A stretch of 11,050 nt of DNA from JAWVZH01 sp033722295 (GCA_033722295.1 JAWVZH010000105.1:1-11050); one strand, 5' to 3'. Counted from the stretch's first letter, positions 1-7,035 are shown. A program made the numbers and translations. The notes: generated from the letters alone by a model not told the origin.

Positions 1-2
1 AT

Positions 3-1205
3 GAAAGAAAAAGAAAATTATGGCTCCTGCTGAGTCTTGTGGTCAATCTGGGATTTCTGGCTTTCTTCAAGTACGGAAGCTTCTTGCTGGACAACTTCAT
101 CAGCGTGCTAAATCTGGTAGGCCTTGACTTCCAGGCTGCCGCACCTGACATCATCCTGCCCATGGGGATCTCGTTCTACACATTTCAGACCATGTCGTAC
201 ACCATCGATATGTACTACAAACGCAACGAGCCGGCTAAAACCTTCCTTGACTTTGCACTGTATGTAACCTTCTTCCCTCAATTGGTTGCTGGCCCAATTG
301 TACGTTCCAGAGAGCTCATACCGCAATTTTATGCTCCGAAGAGGGCCACGGTGCAGCAGTTCTTTTGGGGGACTTTCCTACTGACGCTCGGTCTCTTTCA
401 AAAGGTCATTCTGGCGGACGTCCTCTTGTCCTATCCTGCCGACAATGTGTTCGGTGCCGGAAAGATCGTAACCGGGCTGGATGCCTGGGCGGGCACTCTG
501 GCTTTTTCCGGACAGATCTTCTTTGATTTTGCCGGATACTCCACCTGCGCCATTGGTATAGCACTGATGTTGGGCATTATTCTGCCCGACAACTTCAGAT
601 ATCCCTATGCTGCCATCGGCTTTTCCGACCTGTGGCGACGTTGGCACATTACACTTTCGAGCTGGCTGAGGGACTACCTTTATATTCCTCTAGGTGGTAA
701 CCGAAGAGGGGCGGCAAGAACATATGTCAATCTCATGCTCACTATGCTTCTGGGTGGTCTATGGCATGGAGCGGCCTGGACCTTTGTCTTATGGGGAGGC
801 TTGCACGGAATCTATCTCATGATCGAAAGATACCTCAGACAGCGGCTCACGATCACCATCAATGCCTGGAACGGTATACTGCTGGCACTTTTGACCTATA
901 CCTGTGTCAACATCACATGGGTCTTCTTCAGAGCGAGGGAGTTTAATACTGCCATCGATATGCTGGGATCAATGTTCGGCCTTCATCAGGAAGGCAGCAA
1001 GGTCCTGCCATGGCTTGACATCTACATCGTTTTTAGCGTAATTACAGTATTGTTCATCACTCACTGGTTTATGAGAGATACGTCGGTGAAAGCCGTGGCC
1101 TCGAAAACACCGTGGTGGCTTCTGGGCGTGATATGGGCCATCATGATCTTCTTCCTGGTGATCTCTCAAAGCAGCGGAGAACAATTTATTTACTTTCAAT
1201 TTTAG
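3..1205 (+). CDS. MBOAT-family O-acyltransferase (AlgI/DltB-type), N-terminus outside window
   Basis: This is a multi-pass inner-membrane protein that transfers acyl (usually acetyl) groups to an extracytoplasmic polysaccharide or similar acceptor. The frame is open from position 3 with no convincing start: the first in-frame start-type codon I would consider is GTG at 39, and the hydrophobic residues before it read as protein. AlgI relatives are about 470-500 residues and roughly 400 are present, so the N-terminal membrane segments lie off the left edge. Counting from the GTG, visible family motifs are GISFYTFQTMSYTID (43-57), FPQLVAGPI (79-87), DLWRRWHITLSSWLRDYLYI (197-216) followed by PLGGNRRG, and LGGLWHGAAWTFVLWGGLHG (238-257). 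The last holds the catalytic-type His243 of WHG. The AlgX/AlgJ-like SGNH partner often found beside such genes is not downstream and may lie upstream of the window. The family call is firm; the acceptor is unknown. Confidence 0.93.
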   Translation, partial: ERKRKLWLLLSLVVNLGFLAFFKYGSFLLDNFISVLNLVGLDFQAAAPDIILPMGISFYTFQTMSYTIDMYYKRNEPAKTFLDFALYVTFFPQLVAGPIVRSRELIPQFYAPKRATVQQFFWGTFLLTLGLFQKVILADVLLSYPADNVFGAGKIVTGLDAWAGTLAFSGQIFFDFAGYSTCAIGIALMLGIILPDNFRYPYAAIGFSDLWRRWHITLSSWLRDYLYIPLGGNRRGAARTYVNLMLTMLLGGLWHGAAWTFVLWGGLHGIYLMIERYLRQRLTITINAWNGILLALLTYTCVNITWVFFRAREFNTAIDMLGSMFGLHQEGSKVLPWLDIYIVFSVITVLFITHWFMRDTSVKAVASKTPWWLLGVIWAIMIFFLVISQSSGEQFIYFQF

Positions 1206-1209
1206 AGAC

Positions 1210-1653
1210 ATGAAGAATATACTTGCACTTATAGATTTTTCTGATAGTTCAAGCCAGGTAGTGGACAAGGCCTGTGAAATGGCAAAGAACTATGGTGCCA
1301 AGTGCTGGCTTATCCATGTGGCCTCACCCAACCCGGAGTTTGTCGGTTATGAAATAGGTCCGCAGTATATCAGAGATTCCCGGGCGGATGAACTCAAGCA
1401 GGAGCACGAGCAATTACAGTTCCATAAGAAGATATTGATAGACAGAGGGGTGGATTGTGAAGCGCTGCTGATCCAGGGTCCGATCAACGAAACGATCGCT
1501 CAGGAGATCAAAAAACTGGAAGCCGACCTGGTAGTAGCAGGCAGTCACGGTAGATCCCGGCTTTACGACCTTCTGGTCGGCAGTGTGGCCGAATACCTTA
1601 TAAAAAACATCGATGTTCCCATTCTATTGATACCACAGAAGGGTACAAAGTAG
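1210..1653 (+). CDS. Universal stress protein, UspA family
   Basis: This is a single-domain cytoplasmic Usp protein of 147 residues, the usual length for the family. It begins MKNILALIDFSDSS, the typical first strand with the nucleotide-contacting Asp9. It ends with the ATP-binding signature G-x2-G-x9-G-S at residues 111-125 (GSHGRSRLYDLLVGS), then VAEYLI and a final strand VPILLIP. The intact signature suggests an ATP-binding rather than an ATP-independent Usp. The ATG lies 4 nt after the stop of the acyltransferase, so the two are probably cotranscribed, although no functional link is obvious. Usp proteins usually respond to starvation, redox or energy stress; the role here is unknown. Confidence 0.95.
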   Translation: MKNILALIDFSDSSSQVVDKACEMAKNYGAKCWLIHVASPNPEFVGYEIGPQYIRDSRADELKQEHEQLQFHKKILIDRGVDCEALLIQGPINETIAQEIKKLEADLVVAGSHGRSRLYDLLVGSVAEYLIKNIDVPILLIPQKGTK

Positions 1654-1694
1654 ACTCAAAAGAGATTTAGGGTCCGGAAACCCAATCCAAAAAA

Positions 1695-1717
1695 AGGCCC
1701 TCAATGATTGAGGGCCT
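1695..1717 (-). terminator. Rho-independent terminator of the minus-strand redox operon
   Basis: GGCCCTCAA (1696-1704) and TTGAGGGCC (1708-1716) form a perfect 9-bp stem around a 3-nt loop, with one more A-T pair outside (1695/1717). On the minus strand the hairpin is followed at once by seven T residues (the A-run at 1689-1695), which fits intrinsic termination of the transcript ending with the cytochrome c gene. On the plus strand there is no T-tract after the hairpin, so it should serve the acyltransferase-usp transcript less well, though it sits 42 nt after that stop codon. Confidence 0.88.
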
Positions 1718-1758
1718 CATCACTCATGAAAAGTTCTTATTCAAACTGAGTTATTCGA

Positions 1759-2163
1759 TCACTTGAATGTTCTCACATAGTGTACGATGCTCCAGATGTC
1801 CTCTTCATATGGGATCTTCTTCTTAAAGCTTGGCATATCTCCTCTACCTTCCAAGGTCTTGTAAAAGATCGCTCCATCGCTTTGGGATTGGAAGTCTTCG
1901 CTGGAAAAATCACCACTTGGAGTTTCAAGTTGTGCGGCTTTAGGCCCATCTCCCCAACCTTCCTTTCCATGACATGATTGGCAGTGCTTGACGTAGAGAG
2001 ATTTTCCCATTGACATCACATCGCTTGATGCCTTAACCGGGTTTTCCATGTTTTCATATTTATCCGGAACATCCCATGCTTCCTGGACAAACGCTGAAGT
2101 AAAAGCCTGACCGACCATAACGGCCACTGCCAGAGCGAGAGTAACCCAAAAGCTATTTTTCAT
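1759..2163 (-). CDS. Monoheme c-type cytochrome, periplasmic
   Basis: This small soluble-type cytochrome c of 134 residues carries a Sec signal or uncleaved anchor at residues 1-24 (MKNSFWVTLALAVAVMVGQA). The heme-attachment motif CQSCH is at 61-65, followed by GKEGWGDGP. The likely distal ligand is Met110 in GRGDMPSF, and the C-terminal helix is DIWSIVHYVRTF, which is the class I cytochrome c / cytochrome_CBB3 layout. It should carry single electrons in the periplasm. It is the last gene of the operon, 53 nt after the Ig-like membrane protein and just before the terminator, so it is the natural soluble partner of the NrfCD-type complex. Acidic stretches around residues 27-50 are visible. The fold call is firm; the redox partner is inferred from position. 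Confidence 0.93.
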   Translation of the reverse strand: MKNSFWVTLALAVAVMVGQAFTSAFVQEAWDVPDKYENMENPVKASSDVMSMGKSLYVKHCQSCHGKEGWGDGPKAAQLETPSGDFSSEDFQSQSDGAIFYKTLEGRGDMPSFKKKIPYEEDIWSIVHYVRTFK

Positions 2164-2216
2164 ATTTTTCTGATTTTATTTTATAATTATTATTCCTGCT
2201 CTGAAACCGCATTGAC

Positions 2217-3125
2217 TTATCCAGTCTCAGCTCCTAATCTTTTAATGCGTATCATCTGATAGATAATATACACAATCGTCCCCCAAATTCCCAATAACAT
2301 CACATTTACTGCCAACACAAGGGGATATGGGGCATTTGCTGCTGCTGACCATAGCTCTCTACCTTTCAACAGATCTTCCTCCGCCAATGGTTCGGCCCAA
2401 TTGGACGTTGCTGCATATTGCAAGTTTCCAAATTCAAAATGGTCATTGACCTTGCCTACCACAATAACCTCTCCATTCTCATCGCCTTTGATGTCCCCGG
2501 GAAATTCGATGGTGAGCATACCATTTTCATCTGTTTTTGAAAACTCCTCTGAGATAGGTAGCAGACCGAAAAGCCTTTTAACATAGATCCTGGCTTCGAC
2601 TCCCTCTGCCGGCACATAGTGGTGTGCGCTATCTGCAGGCGTGCCCACAAAGTATTTGATATAACGTAACGAGTCCTTTTCTTCAAAGGTGATCTTCGAT
2701 ATGGCATTTCTGATCTCCACATCAGCATCAGCAGAACGATATTCATCATTCCCTTCGAATACCGCTATGAAAACAAATGAACTGTCATACTTCAGTGACT
2801 TACGAAATACTTCAGGAATCGGATAATTGGCTTCACCCCTCTCATCGGTGATCATCTTTCCAAAGTAGGTTTCACTACTTACCGAGTCGTGGTAAAACCT
2901 GATATTCAATCCTTTGACGCCAGCATAGGATCTGTCTATCTTAGCCTTTGCGGCGGCTAAAAGGCGAGAACCATTGTTGCTCATATTGGTGTAGGACAGT
3001 CGCATCCTCACCCGCTCCTTCTTTTTGGCCTTGTCTTCCTGATCCGTACTATACGCATTCGGCATAACGAAGGTTACACTCAGGACGATAAGGAGGCTAT
3101 ATTTTATATATTTAATCATTTTCAT
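2217..3125 (-). CDS. Membrane-anchored periplasmic protein with two Ig-like repeats, function unknown
   Basis: I do not recognise a named family. The longest frame begins at 3146, inside the preceding gene, but ATG at 3125 (residue 8 of that frame) lies 1 nt after the upstream stop and yields a cleaner signal (MKMIKYIKYSLLIVLSVTF), so I prefer it; ATG at 3119 is also possible. In long-frame numbering, a signal/anchor (11-33) is followed by a basic stretch (39-48). Next come two similar beta-rich segments, about 75-148 and 180-247, each with a 'new information' turn (TDERGEANYPIP near 100, TDENGMLTIEFP near 205) typical of Ig-like or carboxypeptidase-regulatory-like folds. A linker precedes a C-terminal membrane helix (274-299) and a basic tail (RIKRLG). 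Most of the protein should sit in the periplasm, held at the inner membrane. Tight coupling to the NrfD gene suggests an accessory or scaffold subunit of that complex. Confidence 0.8.
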   Translation of the reverse strand: MKMIKYIKYSLLIVLSVTFVMPNAYSTDQEDKAKKKERVRMRLSYTNMSNNGSRLLAAAKAKIDRSYAGVKGLNIRFYHDSVSSETYFGKMITDERGEANYPIPEVFRKSLKYDSSFVFIAVFEGNDEYRSADADVEIRNAISKITFEEKDSLRYIKYFVGTPADSAHHYVPAEGVEARIYVKRLFGLLPISEEFSKTDENGMLTIEFPGDIKGDENGEVIVVGKVNDHFEFGNLQYAATSNWAEPLAEEDLLKGRELWSAAANAPYPLVLAVNVMLLGIWGTIVYIIYQMIRIKRLGAETG

Positions 3126-3126
3126 T

Positions 3127-4422
3127 TCATTCATAATTTTCTTCAATGGTCTCCATGACAGGTATCACGGGAAATATCCGGGCCAGTACTGTAATGATCA
3201 GAAGTGCTCCTGCGAGTGTCGCCGCAGTAATACTGAGTTCTGCGAACGTGGGCATATAGTGAAGTGCGGACTGAGGCAATTTCTCGGTAGGTATTAAGGG
3301 GTGGGATAATGTAGGAACAACTATCAGGAACCTCTTAAACCAAGCTCCCAAAATGACCAGGATCGATATTATGAACATAGGCAGCGGTTTTCTGCCTTGT
3401 GGAAAGAGCAAGACGATGATGGGCACCATCATGCCCAGAACCTGAACCGACCAGAACATTGGTGCGAACTCTCCGGTAAATAGAGCATTCAAGTGGCCCA
3501 CTTCGTGTGCCTTCATCTTAAAGGCTGGTGCCAGATATTCATTGACATTGAAATACAAATAGACCAGTGATAACAGGACGAGCAACTTGCCCATCTTATT
3601 AAATATGTCGTCCGTAAGATATTTCTCATAACCATATTGTCTCCTGAATACATACATGGCACAAATCACAGCACCCGCACCAACCATAAACGCACCCGAA
3701 ACGAAATACGGGCCAAAATTTGTACTGTCCCATCCGGGCCTGAAAGTGGTTGCGAACAGCCATGACGTTACCGTATGGATACCGAAAGCCACCGGTATGA
3801 TCAGTACGGATAGTATCCTGACAGACTTTTTCAATATCCTCCCCTGCAGTTCCGTACCTCGCCAATTAAGTGCCAGAATACGATACAACTTTTTCAACCA
3901 TGGCTTTTCACCCTTATCCTGATCCCTCATTAATGCCAGGTCAGGTATAAGTGGAAGGTACAGCAATATGATACTTATGAAAAAATAGGTCGTAATAACA
4001 ATGACGTCCCAGGTGATCGGTGATTGTATACGCGCCTTTAGTATTACGTTCATGAACCTGTCAGGCCGGCCCATATCTATGATGATCACGATGGCTGCAA
4101 AAGCTATGGCCGCTACGGCGATCATCTCCGAAATTCTAGTAAGCGGCACTTGCCACTTTACATTTGACAATTTCAGAATGGCACTGATCAGAGAGCCAAC
4201 CAGGCTGATAGCTACAAAAAAGACAAAATTCGAAATATATATACCCCAGGTATTGTAATCGCCCAGACCTGTTACGCTCAATCCGTTTTGGATCTGTTGT
4301 ACATAAAAGTAGCCGCCTAATAGGATAACGATGACCAATAATATAGTCCAGAGTTTCCCTGCCTGACCAAACTTGCGTGGCATGAGTTCCTCCTGGATTT
4401 GTTTATTTTCGATTTGATTCAT
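3127..4422 (-). CDS. nrfD-like: NrfD/PsrC-family quinone-interacting integral membrane subunit
   Basis: This 431-residue protein has about ten predicted membrane helices (near 24-42, 61-83, 99-118, 138-160, 204-224, 239-259, 278-298, 321-341, 348-369, 393-415). NrfD-family signatures include DMGRPDRF (116-123) and HTVTSWLFATTFRPGW (216-231) followed by GPYFVSGAF. Length and motifs resemble the longer NrfD proteins of alternative complex III (ActC), DsrP and HybB rather than the short PsrC type. Such subunits exchange electrons between menaquinol and a periplasmic Fe-S protein; they carry no heme. The Fe-S partner is encoded 22 nt upstream and the Ig-like membrane protein directly downstream. 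Charged membrane-embedded candidates for a quinone or proton path are Asp116, Arg119, His216 and Glu295; this is by analogy only. No other alternative complex III subunits (multiheme ActA, molybdopterin-like ActB, ActF) are present. Confidence 0.92.
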   Translation of the reverse strand: MNQIENKQIQEELMPRKFGQAGKLWTILLVIVILLGGYFYVQQIQNGLSVTGLGDYNTWGIYISNFVFFVAISLVGSLISAILKLSNVKWQVPLTRISEMIAVAAIAFAAIVIIIDMGRPDRFMNVILKARIQSPITWDVIVITTYFFISIILLYLPLIPDLALMRDQDKGEKPWLKKLYRILALNWRGTELQGRILKKSVRILSVLIIPVAFGIHTVTSWLFATTFRPGWDSTNFGPYFVSGAFMVGAGAVICAMYVFRRQYGYEKYLTDDIFNKMGKLLVLLSLVYLYFNVNEYLAPAFKMKAHEVGHLNALFTGEFAPMFWSVQVLGMMVPIIVLLFPQGRKPLPMFIISILVILGAWFKRFLIVVPTLSHPLIPTEKLPQSALHYMPTFAELSITAATLAGALLIITVLARIFPVIPVMETIEENYE

Positions 4423-4444
4423 GATCCGTTATTATGAAAGTGAT

Positions 4445-5374
4445 CTAATGGCCTTCTTCCGCAGATGCCTCCTCGTCCTCAAACGGGAAGAGACGATTCA
4501 CGGGAGGCAGATAATAGACCCGCGGTTTGGTCCCCAGATCTTCCATATACCTGTACCCGGATTTGTCTTTCAGGAGCTGACTTAATTTTACCGTTACATC
4601 ACCGTTGCTCACCGCATCTTCGTTTTCATCTCCGAAATAGAAGACACCGTTCGGACACGCCGTCACGCAATGAGGCAATTCACCTTTTCGCGCCATATCC
4701 GGACAAAAGTCACACTTCGAAACCGTGCCCATTTTAGCGGGACAACTGGTTTCCGGCGAATACTCCATTTCCATCACTTCTTCTGGCTGATCGGGCTCGC
4801 TCCAATCAAAGGTCCTTGCCGAATATGGACAAGCCACCATACAGAAGCGACAACCTATGCATCTTTCAGTATCGATCAGTACAGTACCATCCGAACGTTT
4901 GAATGTTGCATCTACCGGGCAAACTTTAACACACGGCGGATTATCGCAATGGAAACATACGGTTGGTTGCCAATAGGGCGAAGTGATATCATTATCCTGC
5001 ATCTTAAGCACTTTCAGCCACTCCTTTTCAGGTGGCAAATAGTGCATCTTCTGACAGGCTTCCTGACACTTTTTCAAATTCTTACAGCGGGACAGGTCTA
5101 TCACCATGACAAACTTTCTTCCCGGTACGCCTTCCCTCGCCTTTTGAAGGTCCACAGGCACGTCAGGGATAGGTTTGAGATAAGCCTTATCCACTTCCAC
5201 GATCTCTCCTTCGGGAGACATCAGCTCCACCGTATCTCCACTTTCCTCCACATCATCATTCTGAAAATTGAGCAATGCTGAAGTACTCGCCGCCAGTGAA
5301 CTCGCCATCAACCCCTTTTTTAGAAATTCCCTGCGATCCTGATTATTAGTTGACTCAGTCTTTGACTTTTTCAT
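4445..5374 (-). CDS. nrfC-like: Tat-exported ferredoxin-like Fe-S subunit (NrfC/HybA/PsrB type), one Cys ligand missing
   Basis: This 309-residue periplasmic electron-transfer subunit probably passes electrons between the NrfD protein and a soluble partner. The N-terminus has a twin-arginine motif (DRREFLKKG, 13-21) and a short hydrophobic stretch (MASSLAASTSALL). Cys motifs are: I, C97-x5-C103-x3-C107; II, C140-x2-C143-x4-C148-x3-C152; III, C172-x2-C175-x2-C178-x3-C182; IV, C221-x2-C224-x11-C236-x3-C240. Motifs II-IV are complete. Motif I has C3 and C4 at normal spacing, but the usual second cysteine (position 100) is Leu, so one cluster has three conventional ligands and may be [3Fe-4S]. 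An extra Cys211 lies before motif IV. A segment after the signal (LMSPEGEIVEVD, 51-62) resembles the mini-protein encoded 11 nt upstream. The C-terminus is acidic, with no membrane anchor. No molybdopterin oxidoreductase gene is nearby. Confidence 0.93.
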   Translation of the reverse strand: MKKSKTESTNNQDRREFLKKGLMASSLAASTSALLNFQNDDVEESGDTVELMSPEGEIVEVDKAYLKPIPDVPVDLQKAREGVPGRKFVMVIDLSRCKNLKKCQEACQKMHYLPPEKEWLKVLKMQDNDITSPYWQPTVCFHCDNPPCVKVCPVDATFKRSDGTVLIDTERCIGCRFCMVACPYSARTFDWSEPDQPEEVMEMEYSPETSCPAKMGTVSKCDFCPDMARKGELPHCVTACPNGVFYFGDENEDAVSNGDVTVKLSQLLKDKSGYRYMEDLGTKPRVYYLPPVNRLFPFEDEEASAEEGH

Positions 5375-5385
5375 GTTTAGTGATT

Positions 5386-5628
5386 TCAGATTGTATATCG
5401 ATCTCCCATCCAGGATTTCAGCTGTTCATTAGAGACTTTTTTCATTTTTCGTTTGAAAAAACGTCTTGATTCTACTTCATACACCTTTCCATCCGCAGCT
5501 ATGAACCTTGTTTTCTTATGGGTCAGTCTTCTGAACCAACCACGAAAGGCAGTGCCGGTCAATAACCCGGCACTTGCCCAAAGACTCCAACTGAGCCACT
5601 TTCTTCTACTCTTGTCTTGTGTTTTCAT
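5386..5628 (-). CDS. Tat-signal-like mini-protein, possible accessory subunit of the Fe-S protein
   Basis: The preferred start is ATG at 5628, 14 nt after the upstream barrel gene; a GTG at 5655 would extend the frame into that gene and is less likely. The 80-residue product starts MKTQDKSRRKWLSW, with an SRRxW motif like a twin-arginine signal, then a hydrophobic segment (LWASAGLLTGTAF) and a very basic remainder. Residues 42-52 (FIAADGKVYEV) recall residues 51-61 of the Fe-S subunit (LMSPEGEIVEV), which also follow a Tat-type signal. Small Tat-signal proteins are known beside formate dehydrogenase and related Fe-S enzyme operons, so an assembly or anchoring role for the neighbouring Fe-S protein is plausible. 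That role is inferred; no enzymatic residues are seen. Overlap-free packing inside the operon supports it being a real gene. Confidence 0.75.
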   Translation of the reverse strand: MKTQDKSRRKWLSWSLWASAGLLTGTAFRGWFRRLTHKKTRFIAADGKVYEVESRRFFKRKMKKVSNEQLKSWMGDRYTI

Positions 5629-5642
5629 GACGGTTCTGTGAT

Positions 5643-6554
5643 TTACCAATTCCACAATCTCGTGATGTTGAAACCGATCAGGTAGTTGCTCCAGAAAGAT
5701 TCTCCTTCAGCGTTGTAGTTGTTGCTATTGAAGAAATTATTCTCTTGAGGTATAATATTCTGATAGTTTCCAAGGAAGATCTGAAACTCGTGAGAGCTGG
5801 TCGCCATTTCAATACCAACGCTCAGATTCGGGTTCGGATTACCGGCCGTGTGTTGGGTAATAGGCTGGTCTACATTAAAAATCGCATATAGAGTCTCGGT
5901 AAGTTTTATACTACCTCCTCCAGCGATCGCGTAATGGTCGTTCTCCCTTTGATCTGATACCAGATTATAATGGGACACACTACCAGCTACCTGCAAGGAC
6001 AACCAGTCGGTAAACTTCCTTGCAACTATAACCTGATGGAAGAAGGACAACCTGTCAGATTCATTATAAACTTCACCTATCATAGCCTCATCTCGCGTAT
6101 CCCACGCCATATTTCCAAAGTAGGTGACAGATACGGGCATAGCATCCGACCTGGTCTGTTTGAGCAGAGCATATTTCAAATTAAAATCGAGAAGATGCTT
6201 TCTCTTTGTGAGTCCGAATCCCACCATCAGGTTCTCGATCGGCACATAACTGAATCCCAACCGTATATTGGATGAGGCATAGAGACCATAGAGATCATCA
6301 TACCCATTACCCATGGTACCGAATCTGTGAAGAATGTCAAATTCAAATGTACCTGGTGTGTGAACCATGACCGATTGATTGTCGATGAGCCAGGCTCCGT
6401 TAAAAGTATAGAGTACTGGTCTGTCCGGCAATCCGCCCTCTTCATCCTGGGCCATCGACCAACTGACCGATAACATCACAATGAGCAGGGCAGGAAACAA
6501 GCCCTTCACGAGTGCCTTTATATTTTTAATGACTTTATTATTTACAATTTTCAT
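5643..6554 (-). CDS. Outer-membrane beta-barrel protein, DUF5777-like
   Basis: I chose ATG at 6554 over ATG at 6575 because the bases before it match the leader of the next gene upstream (6984-7000), and because the product then starts with an ordinary Sec signal (MKIVNNKVIKNIKALVKGLF, hydrophobic core, cleavage likely after SWSMAQ). The mature ~270 residues are alternating beta strands. Patterns such as TFNGAWLIDNQSVMVHTPGT, FEFDILHRFGTMGNG and SSNIRLGFSYVPIENLMVGF are what I recall for the Bacteroidota barrel family DUF5777, and the protein ends in an aromatic strand (LIGFNITRLWNW). It should be an outer-membrane barrel of about 12 strands. Its place between a cytochrome-like lipoprotein and an Fe-S/NrfD pair suggests a part in redox traffic at the outer membrane, but transport of a small substrate is equally possible. 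The family assignment is from memory and not confirmed. Confidence 0.85.
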   Translation of the reverse strand: MKIVNNKVIKNIKALVKGLFPALLIVMLSVSWSMAQDEEGGLPDRPVLYTFNGAWLIDNQSVMVHTPGTFEFDILHRFGTMGNGYDDLYGLYASSNIRLGFSYVPIENLMVGFGLTKRKHLLDFNLKYALLKQTRSDAMPVSVTYFGNMAWDTRDEAMIGEVYNESDRLSFFHQVIVARKFTDWLSLQVAGSVSHYNLVSDQRENDHYAIAGGGSIKLTETLYAIFNVDQPITQHTAGNPNPNLSVGIEMATSSHEFQIFLGNYQNIIPQENNFFNSNNYNAEGESFWSNYLIGFNITRLWNW

Positions 6555-6565
6555 GACTAAAATTT
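6549..6565 (-). promoter_or_regulatory. Translation-start leader, copy 2 of a 17-nt repeat
   Basis: The minus-strand sequence AAATTTTAGTCATGAAA surrounds the chosen start of the barrel gene and is identical to that around the start of the cytochrome-like lipoprotein gene (6984-7000). There is no Shine-Dalgarno sequence; an A/T-rich leader is usual in Bacteroidota. The match decides the start at 6554. Confidence 0.55.
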
Positions 6566-6608
6566 TTCTGTCCATTGATGATTAATTAAAAATCTGTCTA
6601 CGGACTAA

Positions 6609-6989
6609 TTAATTATTGCGTGCGCCGGCCTCTATCCAGCAAAGAATAATGTCTATGTTGGTTTGAGACAGTTTCGGCCCTCCAGGAGGCATTGGATTTT
6701 CCTGAAAATCTACCGTTTTATAAAGTACACTCTCTTCAGGGGTGACAAGGTTAATATAACCCTGACTTCTTAATTCATTCAAGGAAGATTCACTTCGGAG
6801 ATCCGGAGGCGTCGTCCCGTCATGACAGCCATTCGTTGCACATGAATTGTTGAATATGGGCTGCACATGCGTACTGTAAGAGACATCCTCGCAATCAAAT
6901 GGCAGCAACTCTGGCGGATTATCATAGTAGCACGATTGAATGCCGATCGCCAGGAAGAATACTGCACAAAGCCTAATAATTTGTTTCAT
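6609..6989 (-). CDS. Outer-membrane lipoprotein with a CX4CH cytochrome c-like motif
   Basis: This 126-residue protein begins MKQIIRLCAVFFLAIGIQSC, a lipoprotein signal with Cys20 as the lipidated residue, followed by YYDNPPELL. The core reads THVQPIFNNSC, then C50-ATNG-C55-H56, a CX4CH variant of the CXXCH heme motif. Next come PEESVLYKTV and NPMPPGG with Met100 as candidate distal ligand, then a C-terminal WIEAGARNN. This is the layout of the Planctomycete-type/cytochrome c-like domains common in Bacteroidota ('QPIF...C..CH...MPP'). CX4CH sites do bind heme in tetraheme cytochrome c3, so heme attachment is plausible but unproven. Cys33 and Cys117 could form a disulfide. It lies 46 nt after the YceI gene and 54 nt before the barrel gene, and is probably anchored at the outer membrane next to that barrel. 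Confidence 0.88.
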   Translation of the reverse strand: MKQIIRLCAVFFLAIGIQSCYYDNPPELLPFDCEDVSYSTHVQPIFNNSCATNGCHDGTTPPDLRSESSLNELRSQGYINLVTPEESVLYKTVDFQENPMPPGGPKLSQTNIDIILCWIEAGARNN

Positions 6990-7000
6990 GACTAAAATTT
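6984..7000 (-). promoter_or_regulatory. Translation-start leader, copy 1 of a 17-nt repeat
   Basis: AAATTTTAGTCATGAAA on the minus strand spans the start codon (6987-6989) of the cytochrome-like lipoprotein gene. It is an exact copy of 6549-6565; identity stops on both sides after 17 nt. Confidence 0.55.
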
Positions 7001-7035
7001 CGAGATTAATAAATGTGAGTCAAAAGCCGATCTTA

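Noticed and set aside
1780..1977. Short open frame antisense to the cytochrome c gene
   Set aside because: A shadow of the CXXCH-bearing gene on the other strand.
4670..5281. 203-codon open frame on the plus strand, opposite the Fe-S protein gene
   Set aside because: It lies wholly antisense to a gene with firm motifs; its translation has no recognisable domain and only mirrors the codon pattern of the real gene.
1759..5374. Alternative complex III (act operon)
   Set aside because: The NrfD and Fe-S genes resemble ActC and the Fe-S part of ActB, but the multiheme ActA, the molybdopterin-like part of ActB and ActF are absent and the gene order differs.
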